This document shows positions 34,490 through 46,689 of a stretch of 64,000 bases of DNA, piece by piece. The stretch's first letter is position 1; every line of letters starts with the position of its first letter. Source of the stretch: Rhyacophila brunnea (Eukaryota > Arthropoda > Insecta > Trichoptera > Rhyacophilidae); assembly GCA_022495005.1 (NCBI GenBank), contig JAGYXB010000559.1, forward strand, positions 1,736,001-1,800,000, given 5' to 3'. The notes beneath the pieces were generated by a model. That model saw only the letters and a program-made list of their open reading frames with translations. It had not been told where the DNA came from and did no database searches. Both the position numbers and the translations under genes were made by a program.

Positions 34490-35364
34490 CGATCTTACAT
34501 TATTAGAATCAAAGCTTAGCTTTTGCTAAAAAGGGGATGAATACTCATACAGTTGATGTCAGTAAAATTTAAACAATCTTGCATATTTCGTATAATAATA
34601 TGATAAATTTTTAATGCTTGATAAACTAACAATTTTAGAAATCTATAGATGTAAATTAATGCTTAGCGTAATTCTCCCTTAATTTTTTTTACCTTCCAAA
34701 TTTGTAATAAAGTAGTATGAGATAGAAAATTGAAGCTTTTTTATGCACCATAAAATAGAGAAAACTAGTTATTTTTAGTTTGATACATTTAAATGATCAC
34801 TACTATTTAAATAATTTGAATGAAAATGCATGTTTTAATGATGTTGTATGGCTTTCACAGGTTCAGAGTAGTCTTCAGGATCAGAATAACATCATAATAA
34901 GAAAAATTTCTCTCCACCGCGATATTATGAAACATGCATCTATTCAAATTCAAAAGACTAATGCAGACTAATATTTCCATAGACAATGGACATGCCATCT
35001 TCAATGAGTGATTTATTATAGACAATATAATTATTATTATGCCATATATTCAGTATTATGGACAATTTATTTGTGTAAATATTAAGTAAAATTATGTACA
35101 TCGAATTCGATAAATATTTCCATCAAATAATATTAATAGGTAATGAAATATGGCTGTCGTTAAAACTATGTGATGAAATTATGTGTTCGGAGTTGATGTT
35201 TGTACATAAATAAAGTGTTTTATTGATGATGTTAAAAAAGTTTTACGTCCAATAAAGGCATTTTGTACAAATAATAACATATCAATATTCTTGTGTTTCA
35301 TTTTCACCCAATATTATATTTCTCCTGTTACCCTATATTTTATACTCAAGGTTAGAGTATGTCA

Positions 35365-37600
35365 GTGGCGAAGACTCCATACTAGGCGATTATTTATTAA
35401 GCTACATCTATTATTAAGTTGAAATTAGTTAATAATAGATGTAGCTATCGTTTTATGATGTTAGTTATATACAGTCCAATATATTTTTTAAGAAATATTT
35501 GATTTATAAAATCTATTTTTATTTAAATTTGTCAAAATAATGATTAGTTCACTAGGTATGAGGTGTGTGAGACAGTAATAAACATAAAATGGCCCTCCAT
35601 CTTCTAAATATCTTTAAAAGTATTTTATTTAGCTCCAGTTTTAGTATATCTTCCTTTTATTATTTTCTTCTATCATGGACTTTTTATCTATGCCATTTTG
35701 TATAAAAAAAGCTAAAAAAACCCAAAAAACTATATTTGACATGTTTTTTTCATTCTACTTATACACAAAGTTTAATTAAAATGTAAATACGTAATAGAAA
35801 AATTCAAAACCTATAAATATTTAAAAGATTTATTTGAATTGAATGAATAATAGATGAGTTATATCAATTTTAGTAATCAGTGTGCCTTTTAAGTGATCCT
35901 GAAAAATTAATTCAGTCTGCAATGGGTTAAGGCGAATTCTTCACTGAGCCTTTTTTAAAGAGGCACCTAGCGGAAAAATACGAAGCTTGCAATTTGAGAC
36001 ATTTTTTTGATAATTTACAATTTCAACTGTATTAATGAATAAATATGTATCTGAAAACATTAAAAATAAAAATATTTTTTATTTTAAGTCAGAGACAAAC
36101 TTACAATTGTAAAAAATGTAATAAAATGTGAATTTATTCTATCGGTCCGCACCCTATTATTACATATATTTTATGGTCATATTTATTATTAAAATTTAGT
36201 TTATTAAGTTTTCTAAGCATCACCTAAGCGATTTTTGACAAATTCATAGTTTTAATATTTTTTTATATCTATTTTAAAAAACATCGATTTTTATAAAAAA
36301 TATAAATGTGTATAACTTGAAATCCTTTTTATTAATATCAAATCAATTATTTTTATAAATATCAATAAAATATTTATATTAATATAAATAAAAAGGATTT
36401 CAAGTTATACACATTTAATTTTTTATAAAAATTGATGTTTTTTAAAATAGATATAAAAAATATTAAAACTATGAATTTGTCAAAAATCGCTTAGGTGATG
36501 CTTAGAAAACTTAATAAACTAAATTTTAATAATAAATATTACCGTAAAGTATATGTAATAATAGGGTGCGGACCGATAGAACAAATTCACATTTTATTAC
36601 ATTTTTACAATTGTAAGTTTGTCTTTGACTTAAAATAAAAAATATTTTTATTTTTAATGTTTTCAGATACATATTTATTCATTAATACAGTTGAAATTGT
36701 AAATTATCAAAAAAATGTCTCAAATTGCAAGCTTCGTATTTTTCCGCTAGGTGCCTCTTTAAAAAAGGCTCAGTGAAGACTTCGCCTTAAGAAAAATATT
36801 TTTTAATTTTATATTGACATATTAAATAATATAATCACATAATAATATATTCAATATGCCCAACGACATCTATCATATAATTGTCATAATAATTTTACGA
36901 TCTTTTCCACTATTTCAATAAGCACCATTTATGGCATGTCTCGAAGGTTTAAAAAAATAAGCGACATCTCGTTTCGCTTCACATATTATATGGATTATGT
37001 TCACGTGAATCGAAAACTTTTTTTATATGAAGTTTGTTTCTCATAATTTCAACACGTCTGCGGCGGCCCATATAAATTGGTAAGCTATTTAAGGAGCGCT
37101 TACATTTTACGTAAGTGCACATTTATTCAAAATAATTTATAAAATAATTTCTATGGGATTCAATCACATATAAATATTGATTGTTGTTAAAAATAATAAA
37201 TAATTTATCTCGTGATTTTTATTTGTCAGTTAGTTTATTCATAGACTAAGACAATTTATTCAGTCAATTATGTCAAAAATCTGATATTGTATCTAAGTCT
37301 GTGTTTTAAATATAGAAGTTTTTAAGATGTCTAGGTTACAGGTTAAATTATAAATTCTGATGGAACAGATTCACAACAACGGATATTTTCAATATATTTT
37401 GAGCGTACCGTGCGTTTATATTTTGGAAAATACATAATTCAAATTAATTCCTTAATTTTATACCATCAGTGAGCTTTTGAAATTAATTTCATCGGTTTTT
37501 GTGTACCTACCTATTCATCAGTAGTTATGTCGGATTATCTTCTTATTTCCCGTAAATACATTTAACAAGTGTGCTTTCTCCACAGCCTACCTGTTGTAAA
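35365..37600. mobile_element. hAT-like MITE copy (as at 1252-1766), interrupted
   Basis: It starts CAGTGGCGAAGACTCCATAC like the element at 1252. The matching right part (TTTCTATGGGATTCAAT and CTCCACAGCCTA) is at about 37140-37600. The middle is expanded by the TTAA foldback at 35931-36786 and by other sequence. The right terminus is lost next to a tRNA-like sequence at 37613. Confidence 0.55.
35931..36786. mobile_element. TTAA-flanked long foldback element
   Basis: TTAA lies on both sides (35927-35930 and 36787-36790). The two arms, each about 400 bases, are near-perfect inverse copies, meeting around 36360. The ends are GGCGAATTCTTCACTGAGCC and its inverse with one change. There is no coding capacity. 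TTAA targets suggest mobilisation by a piggyBac-type transposase. Confidence 0.85.
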
Positions 37601-37612
37601 AAAATTGTAAAG

Positions 37613-37765
37613 TAGTGGCAGAATGTTCACCTCAGAAGTCGTAAATCGCAGGTCTAAATCCTGCATATGGCAAATTCGCATGTCTGTGTTTTCCATTGAC
37701 CCGGAACAAAACCTTACGGGTTGGGTGAATGGCCAACAAACACTTCAAAACAATAGAACAAAAAT
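37613..37765 (+). mobile_element. tRNA-like SINE fragment
   Basis: TAGTGGCAGAATG (A-box-like) is followed 30 bases later by the complete stem-loop GCAGGTCTAAATCCTGC (T-arm, B-box). The downstream GGGTTGGGTGAATGG is shared with 26265-26280. No acceptor stem pairs. Confidence 0.5.
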
Positions 37766-38018
37766 TTATGTTAAGATAACCTCTGCTCTTTCGAAAGTGT
37801 GTTCTGCAGAAGCAAATATGATAATACTTACCTTTTCAATGTATATTTATGTTAAATATTTTGTAGAGGACTGATTGTTAGCTATTTGTCATTACTCAAA
37901 GAGTTAAAGGGATAACATACTACATAAAAGATGGAAGTAAATTAATATAATATTAATTTTTTGTTTATTTTATTTATTCAAAACACAAGTAGGTACTATT
38001 TTTATGGTAAGTACCTAA

Positions 38019-38408
38019 AGCCTCAATGACATTGAGCTACTTTTCAAGCTGCTTGTTAGCGATTTTACAATCTGCTTGTAAACTTGTCCAGTGTCATCAT
38101 CGAACAAGCAGATTGTAAACAATCTACCGAGAAAAATTGAAAGCCGATCAACTTTACATGCTACACGCTGGCGTGTGGGCCTACTGCGTCTGCGCAGTAG
38201 AGCGATGGAAGCGACCTCCCGGTAAAAAAACTAACTAAATACGTCCTGTCAAAATAGTACCAAAAATGACGGTTTCAACTCGCTAGCTTCTTGGCTTCTG
38301 AGCGAGTGGAAATTTTTTTGTGTCATCGTCGCAGTCGCACTAGCTGACTCGCCCGCTTTTAAATTCGCCAACAAGCAGCTTGTAAAGTAACTCAATGTCA
38401 TTGAGGCT
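38019..38408. mobile_element. Harbinger-like MITE with TAA target duplication
   Basis: The ends are AGCCTCAATGACATTGAG and its inverse, extending about 40 bases through CAAGCTGCTTGTT. The direct repeat TAA is on both sides. A 3-base TWA duplication is typical of PIF/Harbinger. The interior has several short ACAAGCAG inverted motifs and a GC-rich TACTGCGTCTGCGCAGTA palindrome. Confidence 0.8.
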
Positions 38409-39238
38409 TAATCAATTTTTTTTTAAATTGAAATAGAACAATAACTTGTATTCACATAAAATAGAAGAAATCAATCGTTTTCAAAGAATTTTATTTTATG
38501 GGCCCTTGTTGGAGTATTTATAATACTATATTATTACATATTGACTACATTATAAACTTCTTGCCCAACAAAAATCAACATAGTGCTCCTTTTAATTAAT
38601 TAATGATCTGCAACCTTCGCAATTATAATGTTTTGAAGAAATTGACAATTTATTATTCCGACTTGGTCCAACAAATTTTTCGAGTCACAAGTTTTTAGTA
38701 CCTACCTAACTAATAATATGTGTGTACTATCAAACAATGATTAATTAACAATAAATCTAATTAGTTACATAATATCAGCTGATTGTTCTCATGGGTGTGG
38801 GTTGCTCGTTGCTAGAAGATTATTTTAATGTTATGTTATTGTTATTATGCTCTTTCTAGGAAAAACGTAAAAAAATTTGGTAGCACACTAGTTGAAAAAC
38901 ACTGCTCTACTATTATAAAGATTTTTTTCACAATATCCTAGAAGAATACCAGTTACTGGAATGGATGTATGGTACCGCCCTTTTCTCTACAAAACAGTTA
39001 TGTTTCTCAGATTTTAAAATCAAACTAGATACAGTATTTACCTTCATTTCTCCCAACTTCAAATCATATAAACTTTTCCATTGACCACTTTACTTTTTAC
39101 TTTACCTTTCTTCAAGATTTTTTTGAAACAGATTGTTAAGCTGGGTTAGGTGCTTTTCAAAAACATTATTAATCACTAGAGACCCCACTTATTGCTGATC
39201 ACGAACTGGTGGAATTGTCACTTTATTGAATTATAATT

Positions 39239-39496
39239 CCGACCATGTCCGATCCTAATAGGATCATATGGGCCTCCACAGAGTAGAGGTTTGTATTAAC
39301 AGATTTTGTTTTTACGAGAAATGGATGTCAGCCACTTGCTTAACCTATTAGGTATGGATAATATGTGTGTGAGTCAGGGTATGGACCCTGACTCACACAC
39401 ATATTGAAGAACAAATGTGTACTTGCCAGACCCAGGATTTGCCTTGAGACCCACGGCGTGATAGTCCAACGCTTAAGCCGCGCGGCCACTGTGGGT
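39239..39496 (-). mobile_element. tRNA-derived SINE, copy 3, with target duplication
   Basis: An 11-base direct repeat GAATTATAATT is at 39228-39238 and 39497-39507. Same structure as copies 1 and 2, with a short duplication of TCAGGGTATGGACCCTGA inside forming a hairpin. It lies about 400 bases upstream of malectin. Confidence 0.9.
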
Positions 39497-39893
39497 GAAT
39501 TATAATTATTGACAGAAAAAAAATGTTCACGGCATATAAGTTGAAATTCACTGGAGTACATAATCAAAGCAAATTAATAATAAAATTATACTGCAATATA
39601 ATATAAGAAAATTAAAAAATAATTCATTATATGGAGGTAATTCAAAATAAATGGGTGTATTTCAATTTTAGTCTATGGGACTATTAATGTCATCCACGTA
39701 ATGTTTTTGTTGTCTATGGGACTTGTGCCGCATATTTGACACGGTTGTTACTCAAAATTTTATCAAGCCGATCACGAAAAGTATTAAATATTACCAGTGA
39801 AAGGCTAATTTAACGCTCATGTCGTCGGCCTATTGACTGTAAAATATCCATGACTGATTTTTCCAGAGGCGAAGTAGTCGTTTTTAAATTATT

Positions 39894-40697
39894 ATGGAAT
39901 GGCTTTCGATAACTGTGCTGAGTGCATTTCTCATTTTGATAACAGAAATTTCACGTGTTACGAGCATCGGTGAAGTTATTTACGCTATAAATGCCGGCGG
40001 CGAGGCCCACACCGACAGCTATGGGGTCAGGTACGAGAGAGACCCCTTGCAGGGCAAAGTGGGCACAGCTTCCGACTACGGAAAGCAGTTACTCATGATA
40101 GGCCGTGTCAACCCGAACGACCAGATTCTTTACCAGACTGAAAGATACCACCACAGCACGTTCGGGTACGATATTCCCGCGAGTGCGGACGGCGATTATG
40201 TCCTCGTTCTGAAGTTCAGCGAGGTGTACTTTAATGCGCCCAACATGAAAGTTTTCGACGTTGTCCTCAATGGCGATCACACGATTGTTGCCGATCTAGA
40301 TATTTATGATAAAGTAGGAAGGGGCGTAGCGCACGAAGAATATATTCCGTACAGCATAAGCAAAGGCCGACTTTATTACAATGAAGAAGAGTCTGATATC
40401 CGAGGCGGAAAGATTCGGGTTGAATTTATAAAAGGCTATCGTGATAATCCTAAAATTAACGCAATGTACGTTGTTAGAGGCAAGTTAGAACATATTCCTA
40501 AACTGTCACCTTTACTGCCGGAGCCAGACTTGGATGATGTGAAGGAAGAATCTGAAGAGAAGATTTCAAAGACCAGGAGGCCGAGTGGACCCAAACAGCC
40601 GGATCCTTATTCCATGGACGACACGTCCATCATGCTGCCTGTGTTTGTTGCCATCGGTGCATTTATTCCTCTGCTGTTTTGCCTGTGCAAACTGTGA
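39894..40697 (+). CDS. MLEC: Malectin, ER membrane lectin
   Basis: A single 267-codon frame without introns. Residues 1-24 form a hydrophobic signal peptide. A malectin domain spans about residues 26-175, opening with VIYAINAGGEAHTDSYGVRY and containing YQTERYHHSTFGYDIP, LKFSEVYFNAPNMKVFDVVL and KINAMYVVRG, all typical malectin blocks including the aromatic residues of the sugar-binding groove. An acidic, basic and proline-rich linker follows, then a C-terminal membrane segment (about 247-266) ending in a very short tail. Known malectins bind Glc2-N-glycans in the ER and work with ribophorin I in quality control. Length and layout are close to the vertebrate protein. Codons are richer in G and C than the flanks, as expected of a live gene. 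A TTTTTCCAG at 39867-39875 could be the acceptor of a 5'-UTR intron. Confidence 0.95.
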   Translation: MEWLSITVLSAFLILITEISRVTSIGEVIYAINAGGEAHTDSYGVRYERDPLQGKVGTASDYGKQLLMIGRVNPNDQILYQTERYHHSTFGYDIPASADGDYVLVLKFSEVYFNAPNMKVFDVVLNGDHTIVADLDIYDKVGRGVAHEEYIPYSISKGRLYYNEEESDIRGGKIRVEFIKGYRDNPKINAMYVVRGKLEHIPKLSPLLPEPDLDDVKEESEEKISKTRRPSGPKQPDPYSMDDTSIMLPVFVAIGAFIPLLFCLCKL

Positions 40698-42992
40698 TGG
40701 GTGACATCTTTAAATTTGTGTGACATATAGACATGTTTGGTTTCAATTGTGGATGTGATAGCTATATAGAAGTTTGTTGTACAGATTAGATCGACTATTT
40801 TAGCTTTCCATTTCTCAACTGCTTATATGGCAATTTCTAATAAACCTACTTTATCTATAAACAGTTGCGAATAGTATAAAGTAATAAAATATTCAATCTA
40901 CATACTTTAACAGTTTAAAAAATGTTTATTTGATTTACAATCATAACTTTCTTGTTATCTTTCTTTTAAAATGTTTAATATTATGTGCTGTTTATTCAAA
41001 ACTATAAACTTCTGTATTGACCTAAATAATATCCTATAACAAAGTTTGGTAAAGATACAGGATCCCGTAATCGTTCTTTAAAGTGTTATTGAGACCAAAA
41101 ATCAAACTAAAACCTAACACACCTACTTATTTTTGGGTTACAGTAGGTTTTGGTTTGGTTTTTGGGTACAAGTCGGTTTACATGAAGCCAGGCGGGACCC
41201 GTGCCAATTTTCATAGCCGATTTTAGCAAAATTCATGAATTCAATTATAAAAACCTAACCTAACAAATAATCCAGTATATCATCTATTTCCATAATTTGT
41301 TTACCCGCTGGCTTCCTGTAAACCGACAAGAACCAGTTTTTGTTCTTCAAAGACCCCGATCAAAAAACAATGTAAAGTGCTGTATCTTTACCCAAAGTTT
41401 TTTTCCAAATATATTCCAAAAATCTCATTCTGAATAGTGCCTTAAATCCATAATATGTTTTATTATTCCTGTATTCTAGAATCTATACTTTGCGATGCTA
41501 TATTTACTGCCGAAACATTACTAAAATTTCAAAGCCTCTTAGCAACATTATAAACATTTTTTTTTGTTTTATTCATTGTTGAAGTACCTTAAAAAATTTA
41601 GGTCAATACGGTACTTTTATAGTCTTACAAACTTGCAACTTTTGCATTTATAGATACTGCTAATAAATGAAACCTTTAAATATTTCCATGTACACATAAT
41701 AATATACCTACCTACCTAGTAATAAAATATTATTTTAGAGCCATTTAAATTATTTGATTGCTTGTGGTATCTTTTTTTTTTATTATTACGGTCAATTATT
41801 TAAAAGAAAAAACAATGCAGTTCATCATTATGTTGTATTAATATTTATGTTAATAAATTATATTAATCTCTGCATAAAAACAATTTGCGTACTATTTGTC
41901 TAGTCAAATCTGTTATTTGGACAACTTACCTATTAATTCTATTTCTGAATGCTTGTTTTCACCATCTTTTCACCTGTGTTGTCTATTGATTTGTTTACAT
42001 AGGTATTAACAATAAAATGTTCAAGAGATTATTGAAGTAAGATGATTATTATTTATTGGGGCTACAATAATATTATACCAACTAATACAACTCGGTTTAG
42101 TGTTTCAGGTGCTAATTTTCTTCAGTACAAATGTTATAATATTATTTATTTCAATCATTAGGTTATTGTATAGCGCGCGTATTTAAAAAGGACTGCATCA
42201 TTAATTCAGAAACATTGTCATTAGGAGCTTCTTTAAAAAATACAATAAAACAAAATAATATATTTATAGCGTTTAAATTTGTGAATAAATTCTAATTTTA
42301 TTGTTTGTAAGTTTTGTAGTATTTCTATGGAATAGTACAAAACTCTCAACAAATAGAATTCAAATTCAATTTTCATCAATTACCCTCGGTCTATAGTATT
42401 TATTTTATAATGATATCTTTCAACTCAACTGGATATCAGTGTCCATTTATGCATGTGACTGACCCATTGCGAATTACGTGGATTGACTAGGTACCATAAT
42501 ATATTCTATTTTATATAATGACTTTCCACCGAGAACTATTGACAGTTAATAATATTAAAGATACTTCACATATTTGTTAATTTACTTCTTCGAGACAAAC
42601 TGATGTGGTTGGCGTAATCCGTAGAATGGGACAGTATCTTTGGGGCCACTGCATTGGAAGAAAAATTAAATGGAGATGTTTCCTTAACTCAGATAAACTT
42701 TCCATTTGGAATCCATTGTCCTTGTTTTCTTCTGTAAATCCAGATTAATTAAAACTCGCCTCAATAATTTTATCATAATTTAAAATACTAATGTTTACTG
42801 TTGAAGAATACAATCCATACTTCATTTCTTCTTTCCCTATTTCAAAGCATGGTGATTTGATAATATTATACTGAGCTGCCCTTAACTACCCTCATACATA
42901 CATATTAAATATATTATGTATAACATTATACCATCAATAATATAACCTTGTTAATTTATGTATTTGTACAATACCAGAGATAGATTAATGGT
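40698..42992 (+). other. Malectin 3' flank, AT-rich, with one MITE fragment
   Basis: AATAAA hexamers occur near 40838 and 40884 and are candidates for malectin polyadenylation. A reversed fragment of MITE family A lies at about 41200-41345. The rest is AT-rich, with no coding frame or RNA gene that I can support. Confidence 0.5.
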
Positions 42993-43149
42993 AGACTGCG
43001 AAATCTTTAAAGTGAGACCTGGCGGCGGCGCTCTTGTTGTATCTTGTCTATTGTTTTCGATTTCGAAGTATTGAAAGTACTGAAACGCGATAGGAGGGGA
43101 TGTAGTTCTCCAAGCCGCCGCCTATCACTGTAAAGATTTCGCACTGTAA
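42993..43149. repeat. Small foldback MITE-like repeat
   Basis: AGACTGCGAAATCTTTAAAG and a GGCGGCGGC block at the left are mirrored by GCCGCCGCC and CTGTAAAGATTTCGCA at the right. The stem is about 36 bases with a GC-rich inner part, unlike the AT-rich flanks. Confidence 0.65.
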
Positions 43150-43294
43150 CCTGCAACTTAAATTCAATAAATAAGATATATTTTATTGTCTATGCTTTTG
43201 TCATTACATTGTGTAAAAAAATCAGTATGTATATTGACTTTTAATTGTGGGGTAACACTGACTATTTCTGGCAACTCTTTCATTAAGTGGAGTA

Positions 43295-43434
43295 CAGACC
43301 TACAAACTTATCTGAACAATAGAAAACTACCCAATCAAGACTCGCAACTGGACAGAATCTGACATTCAAATGTTGTGTTCAATATGGCGTCCATATGGTA
43401 GTATGACCGTTCTTTCGATAAGTTTGTAGGACTG
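43295..43434. mobile_element. Mariner-like MITE, family G, copy 3
   Basis: TA flanks, left end CAGACCTACAAACTTATCTG, right end the inverse of CAGTCCTACAAACTTATCG. Internal sequence (AACTACCCAATCAAGACTCG) is shared with the other two copies. Confidence 0.78.
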
Positions 43435-44109
43435 TAATGATTAATTTGAGGTTTCCATTTTCAAAAACCTATAAGTGGACATAATATGGTCAAAAACACA
43501 TAATGTTATGTATAATTTCACACAATATAATAAAATGATACAAATAAATGCTGGTGTATTCAATTTTATTTTGTTCATATCTGTTGCTATTATCGGTTTA
43601 TTGGCAAATAAAAATGGGATATTGTTCTAGTTAGAAAGTACAATACAATAGGAATAAGAAACAAACGTTAAAACCAACAATTTATGCTTGAAACACAAAT
43701 CATGAATGACTTGTCGATGTTTGAAAATGTATGCCTCATAATAAGTATTAATTACTAAGACCTACCGCTAGCTTATAAAACTACCAAACGCATGACACAT
43801 ACAATTAATGTTTGTATTTTCAGTTTTTTAATAATTATAAATATATTATATCTGTGTGTGAAAGGAAAAACATGGTATTTGTGAAATGATAAATGAGCTG
43901 AATCCATCAAATAATTTTAATAGATATAATATACATAAATAAAGGAGAAAAGAGATGAGTCAAATCGTCACCATCGCTAAATTAATAAATTATACACAAA
44001 AAGATAACAATTCATATAGGTACAGAGTCGTCCAAAACGTAATCATTTTGGCTCCTGAAAAATAGTTGTTTTAGACTTTGTTTTCCTTTCGCACACATGT
44101 AGATTAGTA

Positions 44110-44735
44110 TTAGTCAGTGAGGTGGAGATAGGTTGTTAACATACGACATAAATAGACACACTTTTTCAGTCATACAGTTGTTTTCGTTGAACTAAGAATA
44201 CATGTTATTACAGATGGTGTTGGGTTAGTTTTTTTTAATTCATTAAGCCCTGCCTTAACCAAACTATAATAGATCTTATTTCTATAAAATACCTATCTAA
44301 AATTATGTATAATTTTATGGCACAATTTTAAATATTTTTGACTATTATCTATTAAGCCGCGTTGACACTGTCCAAGTACAATCCAAGTACACTTGGACCG
44401 AGTGCCATCCAAGTGACAGCTTCATACTAATTATTCCTATCCAAGCTAACTTGGATGAGTAGGACGCAGTCCAAGTAGCTTAGATGTCTCATATGAGTGC
44501 ACTTGGATGGCACTTGGTCCAAGTGTACTTCGATCGTACTTGGACCGTGTCAACACGCTTTCATGGCTTAGTTTACGCAGGGTTGAATTGAATTTCAAAA
44601 ACTAACCGACAGTATCTGTAATTTTTGTCTTAATAGTTTAATGAAAACATATTTCTATGACTGACAAAGTTTAGTGTGCACTATTTATGTCAGATTTAAC
44701 AGCCTACCTCTACCCTTTTACCACTGATATCAGTT
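44110..44735. mobile_element. hAT-like MITE, family B, copy 2, with a nested MITE
   Basis: It starts CAGTGAGGTGGAGATAGG and ends with the inverse CCTACCTCTACCCTTTTACC and ACTG. The interior is interrupted by a 207-base element at 44354-44560. The target duplication has decayed. Confidence 0.7.
44354..44560. mobile_element. Nested TIR element made of CCAAGTAC repeats
   Basis: About 60-base terminal inverted repeats begin AGCCGCGTTGACACTGTCC and contain repeated CCAAGTACACTTGGACC units. The inverse is at 44500-44560. It is inserted in MITE family B. I could not settle the exact target duplication. Confidence 0.72.
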
Positions 44736-46689
44736 TATCTTTATGTATTATGTCAGTGCTCGGAAATTTTTTGTAAGCCTGTTAACAATAATTTAAGGGT
44801 GTGTTACTCACAGCTACAATTTTGATTTCACCCTCTTTTTATGAAGGCTGGTTGTTAGTCAGTCAATGTTATATAAAATATAACTCGATGTATTTATTGC
44901 AAATTTTATTTATGGTGGTCGCCATGTTATGTTTTTATATTTAATAATTTATATTTTGAATATGAATGAAATACGCACATAAAATAAAAGAGTTTTACTG
45001 AGTTTGATTATTTTTTCATTTTGATGGTAACATTGAATTTTCATTTATTTTTAAATTGGTAATCCATAATAACATAACAATTATTTATTTTCTTGTTCAA
45101 TGATAACTACAAAAAAAACTAATCAGTAAAATGATTATTGGGTAAAATAAAATAACTTTTATATCGTATAAACGTCGGAGATATATATCGTGGATATATG
45201 TCGGTCGATATATAAGCGTCGGACACTTTGTAAGCCAGCTAATTTTGGAATAAAATAAATCCCTTAACAACAGAATGATAAATATTTGTGAAAACTTGCT
45301 AATTCAAAATGTTTAGTGTGAATATTTTCCCACTAAAATGATAAATATTGTTTAGAAAATATACACAAGCAATTTATTCAGAAGTTATGGCGCTTACAAG
45401 AAGTTAACTCATCCATGACCTGAAACGACATACATACATGCTTTGACGGGTTAACTCGTGTCTGGCAGTGTTCAGGTTAAACATAGAATACGGGATTCCA
45501 CAAGGTGATGGTTATGTTTACAACTTTTTTTTACAAGAAGTGGTTAGTCATTCGTCTAACCCATTTGGTCCTTGTTCTGTGTCATACAAGCATTGATAAA
45601 ACCACCCAAGGATTCAGATTCAGGCCTTTTGCCATTACTCCACTATGGTGTAACTTAATATCAAATTATTTCAACATAATAATTAATCCATTCCAAAGCT
45701 TACATAGCATTCTATAATAAAAAAATCTTAAATTCTTTAAACAATCTGTATAATATTTACTAACTTCTATTCTTGAATTAACATTTCTAAAAATAAATAC
45801 GATATGTAAATAACAAAAAAATTAACACTAAAGCCGGGATTTTGCATTGCCTTTTAACTCTTTCACTTTGTGCTAGATAGATAATCCTATTGTCCATCAA
45901 TATTCATATTTTTGTTTCGAGAAAAATCAAGCTTAAATTTCATTTGTTTATTTAAAGCAAGTATGTGTGTAATAAGAATTCTCTGGCAAATTTGTTTATC
46001 AAAATTTGGTCACCTGTGTACACTATCTGGTATTCCTAGTGTCATTAATAATTTGTGGTTGGCACTATTTTACCTTTGTGTAATGATGTTTTTGGACAGA
46101 AAGATCACCGTTTTCATTTGTATTTTAAAATAGTTTTTTTTTTAAATAACTTGTAGGCAATTCTCATAGATGGTATTCTCAATTTAATTTTTTTGAAAGT
46201 ATTTTATCTCTGGCAGTGGGGGGGCAATCTGCTTTACCGAAAACCTTTTCATACTAAATAATTAATATACAGATTTTTATATATTCAATCAGCATATGGC
46301 GTTAAACTCAACTTTATTCCCGGCTTAAAATGCATCTTGAAATCTTTAATTCTATAACAGTGATATCAAAATGACTGATTTAAATTTTCCACCTCGTTAT
46401 GAATGAAAGAATTGCATCATTGAGCTATAGAAAAGTAGTTAGTACTTAAGTGCAGTATTTGCTTTTATTATGACAGATTTTTGTGTTGTCATTTATAATT
46501 ATTTGTGAAATATTTTGATTGTTGATTGTATGATTTTTATAAATACATTTTGAAAACAGAAAATGCATTATCTTTTACTAATTTAATAAGAAGTAGAAAC
46601 CTGTAAATATTTGTAATATATTGTGAACTCTTGATATTATTAGTTCGAAGTTTAGAAGCGTCTTCATTCGAGGAATCCTTTCTGGAGCT
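44736..46689. other. AT-rich spacer, no gene supported
   Basis: Open frames of 70 and 73 codons near 45505 and 45912 have no recognisable domain. Near 45170-45215 short CGTCGG/CGATATAT motifs echo the ends of the foldback elements at 30.9-31.9 kb. Confidence 0.35.
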
